64,000 nucleotides of DNA from assembly GCA_964551445.1 (NCBI GenBank), contig CAZKCG010000017.1:1-64000 (forward strand), given 5' to 3'. Origin of the DNA: DAOPXV01 sp964551445. Lineage in GTDB: Bacteria > Muiribacteriota > UBA9980. A program made the position numbers and the translations under genes. The notes below the pieces were generated by a model. The model was not told where the DNA came from. It saw only the letters and a program-made list of their open reading frames with translations, and searched no databases. Positions 49,097 to 57,575 of this stretch are shown here, piece after piece (position 1 is the first letter of the stretch; the number at the start of each line of letters is the position of its first letter).

Positions 49097-50752
49097 CTAC
49101 TTGTTGCGTCTGCGGCGCTCCGCTTCTTCGGCGTTCCTGCGCTCGTTCTCCTCATTGCGCCATCTTTCTTTCAGGTCGCGTTTTTCGTTCGTCTCAAACA
49201 TTTCGACCGCGCTGTCCTCGGAAGAATAGGTTCTCTGTTTCTGAAACATGGACTGTTTGATATAGATCTCTTTGCGGCGAATTCTATATTCATCCGGGTT
49301 TCTGAACTTCAAAAGGACCTCTTGCGCCTGATCTATGAGCTTATAAATAGTTTTGTTGCAGGGATATCTGTCATGATATTTTTCGGTCTTGGCGAGGAAT
49401 CTTTTTATCTCGTCCTGGGCCTTGTGAATATCTCCGGCGTCCGCGTAAGCCATGGCTTTTTTCTGGCAGTTGCCGAAATGCAGCATGATCACTTTTTCGC
49501 GCACGAACTCGTTCTCCATGACTTTTTCGAATTCGGACTTGACGAAAGACATTTTAAACTTTCGCGAGAACATCATTTCTTCGCCGGTATTGTTGTTTTT
49601 ATAATTCATGCGTATCTCCGCGAAGGCGAACTGGCGCATCGAAACGGCTTTCGTGACCTGAGGGAGCGTGAACCACACCGCGATATATTTCTTTTCTCCG
49701 AGCTGGATATCCCCGGCGTCGATTATCTTCGCTCCGTTGATATCGTTCATTTCAAGATCGTTTATAACTTTCGATATCACGACGTTGATCGAAGGGCGTA
49801 TCTGCACCTTGATATCAAGCGCATAGGTGCTCATAAGGCCGCCGATCTCAGTGGCGAGACATTCCAGAAAGAATTCCGTATTTTGAATATAGTAGAAATT
49901 TCCGCGGCCGTTATCCGCGATCGCCCTCAAAAGATTTTCATCGTGGTCGGACCCGTAGCCGAAGGTTGATATTGAAAGCCCGGACGGCCTCTCGGAAACC
50001 AGTTTCATAAAACCTTCCCGGCCCGTGACCCCTACGTTGGCCATTCCGTCCGTAAAAACTATCATCCTGTTCAGAGCTTTGTCGCATAACTTTGGATCCA
50101 GATTTTTGAACAGCCCGTATCCTTCACCCATGGCGCCAGCCATATTTGTCGAAGAACCGCTGGCTATAGTTGAAATGAGTCTTTTAAGCCCGTCACGGTT
50201 CGCCTGGTCCGTTTTAACCATCGGGCTGAGCACCTTCACTTCAGTGTCGAACAACACGACCCCGAAATGATCGCCGTCGGTTAGATTATCGATAAGCTTG
50301 ATCACTGAATCGCGCGCGCATTCTATCTTCTTACCGCTCATCGATCCGGAAACGTCTATCGCGGCGATAATATTGAGCGCTTTACGCTGCGCGGCCGGAA
50401 TATCGCACTTTTCAGGCGCCTTGATCTCGACTAGGCCGTAAACTTTTTTAGGCGCGCCGTAGTATATCTTATCATAATTGGTGTGAAGGTTGATCAAAAG
50501 CGGCGGATAATCGGCATTCACGCCTTCGAACAGGTCGTCTTCCGCGTCCATGGTATCGCCGGGATCCGCGAGACCCTCCGGCGCGTCGCACTTCTTAGGG
50601 GCGCCGGATATCCGTATTAAATTCTGGTTGGGAATTACCTCGACCTTGCGGTCGGAATATCTTGAAATGATATCGAGTATTTCGGAGGGATTTTCGAATT
50701 CAACCTGAAAAGAATCATCGCTGATCTTAAAAATAGACAATTTAGTCGTCAT
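49097..50752 (-). CDS. von Willebrand factor type A domain protein
   Basis: A 551-residue protein with no signal peptide. Residues 1-125 hold a beta-rich segment. A VWA domain (about 126-300) has a complete metal-ion-dependent adhesion site: D133-x-S135-x-S137 (DVSGSMS), T202 in SGSSTNM and D235 in FTDGMAN. A second beta-rich region follows, and the end (about 480-551) is a strongly charged Arg/Glu coiled coil. VWA proteins bind partners through Mg2+; the partner here is unknown. AAAGGAGAG precedes the ATG, and a consensus promoter lies about 230 bases upstream. Confidence 0.82.
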   Translation of the reverse strand: MTTKLSIFKISDDSFQVEFENPSEILDIISRYSDRKVEVIPNQNLIRISGAPKKCDAPEGLADPGDTMDAEDDLFEGVNADYPPLLINLHTNYDKIYYGAPKKVYGLVEIKAPEKCDIPAAQRKALNIIAAIDVSGSMSGKKIECARDSVIKLIDNLTDGDHFGVVLFDTEVKVLSPMVKTDQANRDGLKRLISTIASGSSTNMAGAMGEGYGLFKNLDPKLCDKALNRMIVFTDGMANVGVTGREGFMKLVSERPSGLSISTFGYGSDHDENLLRAIADNGRGNFYYIQNTEFFLECLATEIGGLMSTYALDIKVQIRPSINVVISKVINDLEMNDINGAKIIDAGDIQLGEKKYIAVWFTLPQVTKAVSMRQFAFAEIRMNYKNNNTGEEMMFSRKFKMSFVKSEFEKVMENEFVREKVIMLHFGNCQKKAMAYADAGDIHKAQDEIKRFLAKTEKYHDRYPCNKTIYKLIDQAQEVLLKFRNPDEYRIRRKEIYIKQSMFQKQRTYSSEDSAVEMFETNEKRDLKERWRNEENERRNAEEAERRRRNK

Positions 50753-50982
50753 GGGGACACTCTCCTTTCGTAATGGCCTGAATTTCTTCCCGGTTACGGC
50801 GAACGCGAAATAATGCGTCCCAGCATATCCGGACTTATTTCAGGTGGTTTCGGTCTTTTTAAATAAACATGGCGGCAAAAATATTGCCCAGCATGTTCCA
50901 TTTAAAGGAAAGACGTTTAATATGAAGTTGTTTTAACGAGCCGCGCCCGTTTTAATAAAACGGCAGGCAGCCCATTGATTTA

Positions 50983-51011
50983 ATTGTAGCACAAAAATAA
51001 ACCGATGTCAA
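50983..51011 (-). promoter_or_regulatory. Promoter of the VWA gene, with ~220-base leader
   Basis: On the minus strand: TTGACA (51011-51006), a 17-bp spacer, TACAAT (50988-50983). The leader carries a hairpin CCGTTTT/AAAACGG (50947-50963) and two copies of ATGCTGGG. Confidence 0.78.
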
Positions 51012-51021
51012 AAAAAATCTG

Positions 51022-51909
51022 TCACTTGTTGAGCTGATTTATATAATCCGGCAGCCATTTGAGTTTTCCGACGATAATTATTAAAACCAGGGATATAAGA
51101 AGCGCCATAAAAACCATCGCGAGAAAGTAAACATAGTAAACGACGGACCATTCGAACGCCACCTTGACCCTGTGCATAAGGGATATCTCGGCTTTTCGCG
51201 TATCTTTATATTCCGCGAGAGTGAATTTCACGGTGCAGAATTCGCATTCCTCGTCGAACTCCTTCAGCTGTACGCCAAGTTTCTGCATCGCCTGTTCATT
51301 TTCAAGTATCTTGCCTTCCAGTTCTATCATTTCCTGGACCGACCCGTTTAATTTCCTGAGATTTTCAAGCGAAGCCCTGGACTTTTCCAATGACATACGG
51401 TTGGCCTTCAGACTTTTATATTCGCTCGTTTTATCTATTTTATTGACCTCTATCGAAACGATTGTGCCGATCTTATTGATCTCGCTGATGAGAAAATCAA
51501 ACTTTTCCGGCTGAACGCCGATGATCAGATGCAGCCTTCTGTTATCGGCCAGGCCGCTGTTCTGCTCGAACTGGACGAGCGCGCTGGAATCGTTTATGCA
51601 TTTTCTTAAAGCGGCCTCGTCGAAACCGAAATTAGCCGTTTTTGAAGCCAGCGAAGCTACCTTCTCATATTTTTGATCGACCGAGATATTCGGGTTCGCG
51701 TTGACCTGAAGCTGTTTTTCATTTTTAAGCGTCATTTTTTCGCTCGCGTAATTTCTGACCGCGCTTCTTGTGTTCACCGCGAACTCGTTGATGATGTTCT
51801 GAAACGCCTGTTCGGATATATTCAAATATCCGTATGTTAACCTGAACGCGAACAATATCAGGTATCCGGCCAGGATCACCGACACGTATTTTATTAATGT
51901 TTTTTTCAT
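51022..51909 (-). CDS. DUF4349-like membrane protein
   Basis: A protein of about 295 residues with a membrane segment at each end (about 7-26 and 255-280) and an extracytoplasmic middle. The middle starts with a beta part (LHLIIGVQPEKFDFLISEINKIGTI) followed by a long coiled coil with SEYKSLKANRMSLEKSRASLENL and ELEGKILENEQAMQKLGVQL, the plan of DUF4349 proteins. Their function is unknown. The first ATG (51912) sits right against GGAGG, so the second ATG (51909) is more likely. It is 8-11 bases after the preceding gene of the same strand. Confidence 0.78.
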   Translation of the reverse strand: MKKTLIKYVSVILAGYLILFAFRLTYGYLNISEQAFQNIINEFAVNTRSAVRNYASEKMTLKNEKQLQVNANPNISVDQKYEKVASLASKTANFGFDEAALRKCINDSSALVQFEQNSGLADNRRLHLIIGVQPEKFDFLISEINKIGTIVSIEVNKIDKTSEYKSLKANRMSLEKSRASLENLRKLNGSVQEMIELEGKILENEQAMQKLGVQLKEFDEECEFCTVKFTLAEYKDTRKAEISLMHRVKVAFEWSVVYYVYFLAMVFMALLISLVLIIIVGKLKWLPDYINQLNK

Positions 51910-51920
51910 CATTCCTCCAT

Positions 51921-52616
51921 TTATCTGATAATAAATTTCACGGTTTTTATTTCACCGTCTATGTGGTCGATATATATAAACCCGTTCGCCGGGCATTCGG
52001 CGTACAAACATCCGGCGACAGCGGCCAGCGCGCCGGCTTTTCTGTTTAGTTCATCAAGCTTATCGGGTTTTTCCAGTTCGCTTAAAACTATGACCGCCGC
52101 GTTTTCGGTTATAGCTATTATCCTGTAAAGGATCAGATCTCTTACGATCACCCCGGTTGCCGTTATCGCGTATATATCAATAAAATCGATCACCGGAGTC
52201 GTTTTTAGATACCCGAAAAACTTGAAATTGAACATGATCTTTTTCGCGGAATCATCAATTATATAATAATTATCGGTCGCGTAATATAAAACGGCCGAGA
52301 TCAGGGTCAATAAAACCGATATAGAACCGGATAATTTCAGATAATAATTAACGGAATTTATTTTGGGATCATCGATAAAAACTAAAAAAAATAACACAAT
52401 AGCGATCGAAACGAACCATATCCCTGATATTAGAAAAAATGTCTCAAGTTCGCTCGTTATTTCAAGCTTGAATTTAAGTTTTGACAAAGATTCTTTGCCG
52501 TTCACGACGTTAGCCGCAATATCCTCGCCTTCAAGTTCGGGCCGGAAAAAACCTTCCGGAATATCCGCAACTTTATCCGTTGGGATCATGCCGCCTGTTT
52601 TATTTTCATCGTTCAT
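51921..52616 (-). CDS. Two-transmembrane hypothetical protein
   Basis: I start it at the ATG at 52616, 13 bases after the pirin stop; an upstream in-frame ATG at 52664 lies inside pirin. The 231-residue product has a 55-residue polar start and two membrane helices (about 60-80 and 93-112). It also has a C-terminal cytoplasmic domain beginning YYIIDDSAKKIMFNFKFFG, which looks like a bacterial PH-type fold by its strand pattern. There is no catalytic motif. It sits between pirin and a DUF4349 protein in one unit. Confidence 0.62.
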   Translation of the reverse strand: MNDENKTGGMIPTDKVADIPEGFFRPELEGEDIAANVVNGKESLSKLKFKLEITSELETFFLISGIWFVSIAIVLFFLVFIDDPKINSVNYYLKLSGSISVLLTLISAVLYYATDNYYIIDDSAKKIMFNFKFFGYLKTTPVIDFIDIYAITATGVIVRDLILYRIIAITENAAVIVLSELEKPDKLDELNRKAGALAAVAGCLYAECPANGFIYIDHIDGEIKTVKFIIR

Positions 52617-52629
52617 TCTACTCTGCCTC

Positions 52630-53484
52630 TTACGCCTTTTCGTGTTTGATGAACGTGTCTTCATCGAGCTCTTTAAAGGCCCGTTTCAGTTCTTCCTTCG
52701 TATTCATAACTATCGGGCCGCCCCACGCGACGGGTTCTTTAAGCGGTTTCCCCGCAAGCAGCAAGAATCTTATGCCGCCGTCGCCGGCTTTGACCCGAAA
52801 TGTTTTTCCGGCATTAAATAATACGGCGTGTTTTTCGGGGACGAATTCATCGCTGTCGCCCGCGAAGCGGCCTGATCCGGAAACAATGTACACAAACAAG
52901 GTCGAATCATTATCGGTATCTAAAGACCATTCATGGCCGGCTTTTAATTCCGCGTCAAGAAAAACAGGTTTAACGAATCCGCCTTCAAAAGCGCCGGATA
53001 TCTCTTTATATTTTCCTGCAATGATATTTATTTTACAGCCGCCGTCATCCACTACCGGCACGGCGGCTTTTAAAATATCGTTATACTTCGGATCGGTCAT
53101 TTTATTCGCGGCCGGCAGATTGAGCCATAGCTGGACCCCGAGCATTCTATCGGACGGCTTCGGCATTTCCTGATGGATGATCCCGCTGCCGGCGGTCATC
53201 CACTGGCAGTCTCCATCCAGGATACACCCTTTATTTCCGAGACTGTCGCCGTGTTCGACCTTTCCTTTTATAAGATATGTTATCGTTTCTATTCCCCGGT
53301 GCGGATGCCACGGAAAACCTTTTATATAATCATCGGGCTCGGTCGAATCAAAAGCGTCCAGCATAAGGAACGGGTCGAAATCTTTCGTATCGTGATTCCC
53401 AAAAACCCTTACCAGTTTGACGCCGGCGCCGTCAGTTGCCGATAAGCCGGTCACGATCTTTTTAACGGTTCGAATATCATTCAT
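52630..53484 (-). CDS. Pirin family protein
   Basis: A 284-residue bicupin. The start ATG 53484 is chosen because AAAGGGGAGCG lies just before it. The N-terminal cupin keeps the metal ligands of pirin: WHPHRGIETITYLIKGKVEHGDSLG (three His) and GSGIIHQEMP (His/Glu). The second cupin (about 170-260) is less conserved. Bacterial pirins can act as quercetin dioxygenases or bind metabolic enzymes; which applies here is not visible. It heads the minus-strand unit with the two membrane proteins. Confidence 0.92.
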   Translation of the reverse strand: MNDIRTVKKIVTGLSATDGAGVKLVRVFGNHDTKDFDPFLMLDAFDSTEPDDYIKGFPWHPHRGIETITYLIKGKVEHGDSLGNKGCILDGDCQWMTAGSGIIHQEMPKPSDRMLGVQLWLNLPAANKMTDPKYNDILKAAVPVVDDGGCKINIIAGKYKEISGAFEGGFVKPVFLDAELKAGHEWSLDTDNDSTLFVYIVSGSGRFAGDSDEFVPEKHAVLFNAGKTFRVKAGDGGIRFLLLAGKPLKEPVAWGGPIVMNTKEELKRAFKELDEDTFIKHEKA

Positions 53485-53831
53485 AAAAACGCTCCCCTTT
53501 CGATCTTTTCCAAATGTCGACACTTATAATTAGTCCGGGCGGCATACGCGAAGCGTTCTTCATTCAGGGACCGAACGACTTATCAGGCTCCGGCGCGGAC
53601 GCTGAGACAAAAAAGCTTATTAACCTGCCCGGATAGGCGGATACACCAACCTTGTTTTTATTATATTCGATTTTCCCGCAAAATTCAAGATTTTAAATAT
53701 TCTTCAATCCGTCGTGTTCATGCATGATCATAAATAATTTGAATTCACGCAAGCAATTAGATCCGCATCCCTTTACAAAACTTTATTTTTTTAGTATAAT
53801 TTTAACAACAAAAATTAATGGAGGTAATTCA
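53485..53831. other. 347-base intergenic gap
   Basis: Between the divergent pirin and exported-protein genes. Apart from the promoter at 53772-53800, I see no reading frame or repeat. The pirin side has TATAA-like bases near 53525-53535 but no good -35. Confidence 0.4.
53772..53800 (+). promoter_or_regulatory. Promoter for the exported protein at 53832
   Basis: TTTACA (53772-53777), a 17-bp spacer, TATAAT (53795-53800). Confidence 0.78.
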
Positions 53832-54653
53832 ATGAAAAAGTTAATGGCCGCGCTGATAGTTATTTCAATACTGTTTTCGTTCACATCCGCGTTCGCGCTC
53901 AATAAAAAAGACGAGACCCAGCTCCAGAAGACCCAGATACTTATGAATAAAGCCGGCGAAACACCGGCTGACGAAGATCCCGCCCCCGCCGACCAGGCCC
54001 CTTCAGGCACTCCTACGGCACCGTCGATCCCGACACCCGAAGATCCTTCCTCCCCCATCGACGCCAAGGTCAGCCAGTATTATTGCGTTATCGCTAACGA
54101 CCAGGTTAAAAACCTAGAAACGCTCTGCGAAAAATACAACGCCCCTATGAGCGTTTACCGCGCTTTCAACCAGCTCGTGGTTTTCAAAAGACTCGGCGTT
54201 CTCGTAAAAGTCAACCCGAAAGACACCTATTTCATAGGCCAGCTCCGCAAACTCTACAGCGCGAAGCCCCTCAGAAAAGTTTCACTCAGGGTCAGCGTAT
54301 CGGTAAGTTCGCTCGCACACAACGTTAATAACTCGGCCGAAGGCTCGCTCAAGAACGAATTCGAGCCCAACGAAGAAATTCTCACCGCGATGCTCAAAAC
54401 CCCTTACGGCAGAAATAACACCATGTTCAAAAATATAGCCAAAGCGTTCCCGGGCCTTCTCGATAAGGTAACGGTCAAGATCAACGAATACCTCGGCCTC
54501 GGCAAAAAACGCAAAATGCTCTTCAATCCTATCGTAACCATCGAACTGACCGCCCTTAACATGAACGGAAAAAATAAACACGTCACGATGTTCTACCAGC
54601 AGTTCGCCTATAAAACGATAAAACACGACGACAGCTACCAGTGGGGAAAATAA
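53832..54653 (+). CDS. Exported hypothetical protein
   Basis: A 273-residue exported protein; ATG 53832 follows GGAGG (53820-53824). Residues 1-22 are a signal peptide (cut near AFA/LN), then a Pro/Ala-rich linker to about 75. The main domain contains a single Cys pair (about 80 and 95), a KVSLRVSVSVSSLAHNV strand near 150, and a C-terminal beta strand region FNPIVTIELTALNMN. I do not recognise the family. It has its own promoter and terminator, so it is a single-gene unit probably expressed at a good level. Confidence 0.65.
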   Translation: MKKLMAALIVISILFSFTSAFALNKKDETQLQKTQILMNKAGETPADEDPAPADQAPSGTPTAPSIPTPEDPSSPIDAKVSQYYCVIANDQVKNLETLCEKYNAPMSVYRAFNQLVVFKRLGVLVKVNPKDTYFIGQLRKLYSAKPLRKVSLRVSVSVSSLAHNVNNSAEGSLKNEFEPNEEILTAMLKTPYGRNNTMFKNIAKAFPGLLDKVTVKINEYLGLGKKRKMLFNPIVTIELTALNMNGKNKHVTMFYQQFAYKTIKHDDSYQWGK

Positions 54654-54685
54654 AACTCTAAAACAAAATAAGAAATTCCAAAAAT

Positions 54686-54729
54686 AAAAAAAGAGGGCGA
54701 GAGCGTTTATAAGCTTTCCCCTCTTTTTT
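54686..54729 (+). terminator. Intrinsic terminator
   Basis: AAAAAAGAGGG pairs with CCCTCTTTTTT; an inner AGC/GCT pair shortens the loop. It lies 33 bases after the exported-protein stop. Confidence 0.78.
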
Positions 54730-54803
54730 GCTGTCCGCTATGAATTTGATCTCTAATAATTCAAGAGCTGCCTCTCCCGCGACCCGATTTTTTACATTGA
54801 CAA

Positions 54804-54850
54804 AAAGATCCCCCGTTTTTTGAATTCAAACTCAAAAGCGGAGGATCTTA
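54804..54850 (-). terminator. Intrinsic terminator of the minus-strand Cys-cluster gene
   Basis: Read on the minus strand, AAGATCCTCCGCTTTTGA pairs imperfectly with TCAAAAAACGGGGGATCTT and is followed by TTTTTG. It lies 30 bases after the stop of the 54881-55570 gene. Confidence 0.7.
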
Positions 54851-54880
54851 AATTACTTTTTTCGAATATTTAAAAACGGA

Positions 54881-55570
54881 CTAACTCTTCTTGATCTTCT
54901 TTTTCAGCTCTTTCATAGCGTTCTGGACCTCTTCAACGTTTTCACGGTCCGAATCATCCAGCGCTTTTTGAAGTATCCCGAGCGCCTTATTATAATCGGC
55001 CGCGATCTTCACGTATCCGCCGCCTTCTTCTTCGTACGGCTCCGACCAGTAGAGATAGAGCAGGTCGTCTTCGGGAAATTGTTTTATGAGTTCGCCGAAC
55101 AATTTATCGCCGCCCGCCGCGTCGCCGATCTTGAAATGGTTCAGAGCGAGAGAAGTTTTGATGTCTTTAAGCACGTCTTCGTCGATATCGGTGAAATTTT
55201 CCATAAACTCCGCCTGATATTTCATCCATTTCTGGAAATATTTTTCCTCGTCGCAAAGGATCTCCTCGAACATTTCGTCCATATCCTCGAGCCACTGATA
55301 AGCGTCCATCGAAAATTTGGTGTGGAAGGTTTCGCACAGCGTATAAAAGTCGTTCTTGTTCCCGCCATAGGCCTTAACGATCTTGTTCCAGGCGCCAAGC
55401 CACAGATCGGCCGCTTTTTTATCGTTATCTTCTTCGTAGCCGGTGTGTATCATTTCGGATATTTTCAGATCTTCAGGGCTGCATTTAGCCGGTTTTTTAT
55501 CATCGCAGCATTTTTCAGAGGCTTTTTCGCCGCCGCATGAGCAGGCGCATTTTTTTGGTTCTTTAGACAT
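54881..55570 (-). CDS. Cysteine-cluster protein with helical (TPR-like) body
   Basis: A 229-residue soluble protein. Its first 30 residues hold six Cys (C8, C10, C12, C21, C22, C30) in CACSCGG and CC patterns, likely binding metal, recalling SEC-C-type knuckles, though not a clear match. Residues 35-229 are acidic and helical, with TPR-like spacing (AADYNKALGILQKALDDSD). Together they look like an adaptor or metal-carrying scaffold. AGGAGAA precedes the ATG; a promoter and terminator of its own flank it. Confidence 0.65.
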   Translation of the reverse strand: MSKEPKKCACSCGGEKASEKCCDDKKPAKCSPEDLKISEMIHTGYEEDNDKKAADLWLGAWNKIVKAYGGNKNDFYTLCETFHTKFSMDAYQWLEDMDEMFEEILCDEEKYFQKWMKYQAEFMENFTDIDEDVLKDIKTSLALNHFKIGDAAGGDKLFGELIKQFPEDDLLYLYWSEPYEEEGGGYVKIAADYNKALGILQKALDDSDRENVEEVQNAMKELKKKIKKS

Positions 55571-55622
55571 GACGTTCTCCTTATTTTTTATTTTTTTTCA
55601 TACTCGCTTTACTTTCAAACAC

Positions 55623-55651
55623 ATTATATAACATTTCCGGCTAAAATTCAA
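55623..55651 (-). promoter_or_regulatory. Promoter of the Cys-cluster gene
   Basis: On the minus strand: TTGAAT (55651-55646), a 17-bp spacer, TATAAT (55628-55623). Confidence 0.78.
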
Positions 55652-55796
55652 ATCACGGTTTTTTAGCGTCCATATATACCCCGGCGCCTTCAATTTCAGG
55701 ATCAAGGCCAAAGTGCAGACCGCAAATAAGTGCGGGGACAATAACGACCAGTGGCCTCTTCAGGCAAAACACTTTATGAAAATCAAAAAAGGCCGC

Positions 55797-55825
55797 TTGA
55801 CTTTTATAGCGTTTAGGCTTATACT
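55797..55825 (+). promoter_or_regulatory. Promoter of the 65-residue protein
   Basis: TTGACT (55797-55802), a 17-bp spacer, TATACT (55820-55825). The same -35/-10 hexamers and spacing occur before the sensor kinase at 60749. Confidence 0.75.
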
Positions 55826-55831
55826 GATATT

Positions 55832-55973
55832 AAGTGGATAATTTTTATCGCAAAGCGTTGACCGTAAAATACATCGTATAAACAAAACATTTAAAATGCG
55901 AGGCTTTGCTTTGAGCCGATTCCAGCTCTACGCTTGATGTTTTTCTTTAGAGGGCGCTGCCCGGGAGGTTATC
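55832..55973 (+). promoter_or_regulatory. ~140-base 5' leader with competing hairpins
   Basis: GCAAAGC (55850-55856) can pair with GCTTTGC (55903-55909). The latter segment also lies inside an alternative local hairpin GGCT (55902-55905)/AGCC (55914-55917). The two folds exclude each other. The start site is inferred from the promoter. No known riboswitch class was recognised. Confidence 0.4.
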
Positions 55974-56171
55974 ATGGGAACTATAAATTTATCTAATTCG
56001 AACGCGCTCACCAGGGCGTTTCAAAAATTCGAAGAAAGCACCCCTTTCGAAACCGACCCTATAAGAAACGCTATCGATACAAAGATGGCGAGGGTCGAGG
56101 TACAGATCAACGCGGCCGCGATCAAAGCGGCGGATGAAGCTCTCGGCACGATCCTGGATCTTATAGCGTAA
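55974..56171 (+). CDS. 65-residue small protein
   Basis: ATG preceded by CCGGGAGG, with its own promoter, leader and terminator, so it is very probably real. The sequence is helical. The second half (VEVQINAAAIKAADEALGTI) has the spacing of the YjfB-type small motility proteins, but this is a weak likeness. No membrane segment or Cys. It might instead be a small structural or regulatory protein. Confidence 0.65.
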   Translation: MGTINLSNSNALTRAFQKFEESTPFETDPIRNAIDTKMARVEVQINAAAIKAADEALGTILDLIA

Positions 56172-56200
56172 CCTGTTTCATTTGAAATAAAACTCATGTT

Positions 56201-56237
56201 AAAAATCCCCGTTCTTGAAAAAGTGCGGGGATTTTTT
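56201..56237 (+). terminator. Intrinsic terminator of the small-protein gene
   Basis: AAAAATCCCCG pairs with CGGGGATTTTTT around a 14-base loop. Confidence 0.88.
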
Positions 56238-56533
56238 GTAATTGATTATTCCAGCGATCAATTTGCGTATCTTTTCAAAAACATCGTTCACGCGGGCATA
56301 ACGGCAAAATATCATGTCACGGGACTTAAAACATCAAGTTCATATTTACGGGATAAAAGCCGCAAAGTGTTACGTTTCAGCTTAAATATATCCGGCTTTA
56401 TTCCGATAATATATATATCAGACTGCCCGCCCTCGAATAAACATTTAATAACCGCTCCGTCCAAACTTTTAAAGGCATATAGGAGCCGAACGGTAACCGG
56501 TCTGAACCGGCCGCCATAATTTAAAAAGCCTGT
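56238..56533 (+). other. AT-rich gap without a convincing gene
   Basis: A 107-codon frame starting at 56196 runs through the terminator hairpin into this stretch, has no ribosome site and shows no family pattern, so I do not call it. Nothing else is visible until the promoter at 56534. Confidence 0.4.
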
Positions 56534-56562
56534 TTGACAACCGCAAAATTTTATTGTAGATT
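56534..56562 (+). promoter_or_regulatory. Promoter of the CxxCxGxG exported protein
   Basis: TTGACA (56534-56539), a 17-bp spacer, TAGATT (56557-56562). Confidence 0.7.
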
Positions 56563-56607
56563 AGGTAACGGTTTTTTCTCAATTTAAGCTCAAGGAGAGT
56601 GTTGGTT

Positions 56608-57477
56608 TTGAAACTTATCAAGGTGCTTGTTATTATCGCGCTTCTCATGTTCCCGGCGGTTCTTTTCGCCGCCAATATCACTTCAGATTTTAAGGTTTTA
56701 TCGACGGATAACATCTCCGTCTCCGAAGTAAAGGTAACTTTAGAGGCCAGCCACTCTCAGGGTTCGTTCTCAGCGGGCAAGACCTACGAAGATAAATGGG
56801 CGGTCCCGGCCGAACTTCTCGCGAAGAACTTCGTGCCTGTAAAGCGCGAATGGATAGCCCTCGAAGGCAAAGGCGTCATGGTATGGGAAGTTCTCGAACG
56901 CGCCGGCTACGCAGCGTCGATCTATCTTGATAAAGGCCTTATCGCGAGCGGAAACATGAAATTCAAATGCGCCATCACTCTCAAAAACGACGGTACCGCA
57001 ACTGTTCCTGGAACCGCGCCGCAGCTTGTCGGGCCGGTCTCTGGCGTCTTTAAATATCAGGCGAACGACTTTATCAGCATGAAATGGAGCGGCGCCGGCC
57101 CCAACTACAGACTCGAGATATTCGACGAAAGCGCAGGAAAGACCGTTTACGCATCCGCCAGCCGCAAACCCGACAAACTTATAAACACCAGAATATTCGA
57201 ACGCAACCGCCGCTATGTGTGGAGCGTCCGCCAGGCCGACGACGGCTTGAACTTCGGGCCCGCCGTCCAGGAAAGGTTCCAGCAGAGAACATATCCGGAA
57301 CTCGTATGGAAGACCTGCAGCGCCTGCAACGGCGCCGGAGGACATAACGTTCCCGATCCGGTTCCCGCGCCTCATCTGACCGACGATTCCAAAGCGTGGC
57401 AGACGTGTTACCGCTGCAACGGCACCGGCCGCGAGCAGGTCTGGGAAGATCAGTACTACCTGGATTTCAACATGTAA
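56608..57477 (+). CDS. Exported protein with two DnaJ-type CxxCxGxG motifs at its C-terminus
   Basis: The start is TTG 56608, 8 bases after AAGGAGAG; GTG 56599 overlaps that site. The 289-residue product has a signal peptide cut near LFA/AN. Two beta-rich segments follow: about 25-135, and about 137-230, the latter like a fibronectin-III-type fold with YRLEIFDESAGKTVY and RRYVWSVRQADDG. It ends with C237-SAC-NGAG and C267-YRC-NGTG knuckles, the zinc-binding pattern of DnaJ. Two such knuckles could bind one zinc ion. DnaJ-type motifs in an exported protein are unusual. Function unknown. Confidence 0.7.
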   Translation: MKLIKVLVIIALLMFPAVLFAANITSDFKVLSTDNISVSEVKVTLEASHSQGSFSAGKTYEDKWAVPAELLAKNFVPVKREWIALEGKGVMVWEVLERAGYAASIYLDKGLIASGNMKFKCAITLKNDGTATVPGTAPQLVGPVSGVFKYQANDFISMKWSGAGPNYRLEIFDESAGKTVYASASRKPDKLINTRIFERNRRYVWSVRQADDGLNFGPAVQERFQQRTYPELVWKTCSACNGAGGHNVPDPVPAPHLTDDSKAWQTCYRCNGTGREQVWEDQYYLDFNM

Positions 57478-57500
57478 TATATTGCGTCTAACTTTTAGTT

Positions 57501-57539
57501 AAAAAGCGGCCGTTCCATATACCGGAACGGCCGCTTTTT
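57501..57539. terminator. Strong intrinsic terminator, bidirectional
   Basis: AAAAAGCGGCCGTTCC, loop ATATACC, GGAACGGCCGCTTTTT. It ends the plus-strand CxxCxGxG gene and can end the minus-strand GNAT gene as well. Confidence 0.93.
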
Positions 57540-57568
57540 CTACACTCTCCACCCTGAACTCTCAACTT
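57538..57568 (+). repeat. Dispersed 31-nt repeat, copy 2
   Basis: TTCTACACTCTCC, 7 variable bases, ACTCTCAACTT: same blocks and spacing as at 11026-11056. It lies between the terminator and the end of the GNAT gene. Confidence 0.75.
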
Positions 57569-57575
57569 AAAATGA

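Larger units (their letters stand above)
55571..55973. other. 403-base divergent gap with promoters on both strands
   Basis: Holds the minus-strand promoter at 55623-55651, the plus-strand promoter at 55797-55825 and the long folded leader described separately. I see no gene in the roughly 145 bases between the two promoters. Confidence 0.5.

Noticed and set aside
49322..49969. Long plus-strand frame opposite the VWA gene
   Set aside because: It is a shadow of a well-supported VWA coding sequence; no ribosome site and atypical composition.
56196..56519. 107-codon frame after the small-protein gene
   Set aside because: It runs through an intrinsic terminator, has no ribosome site and no family pattern.
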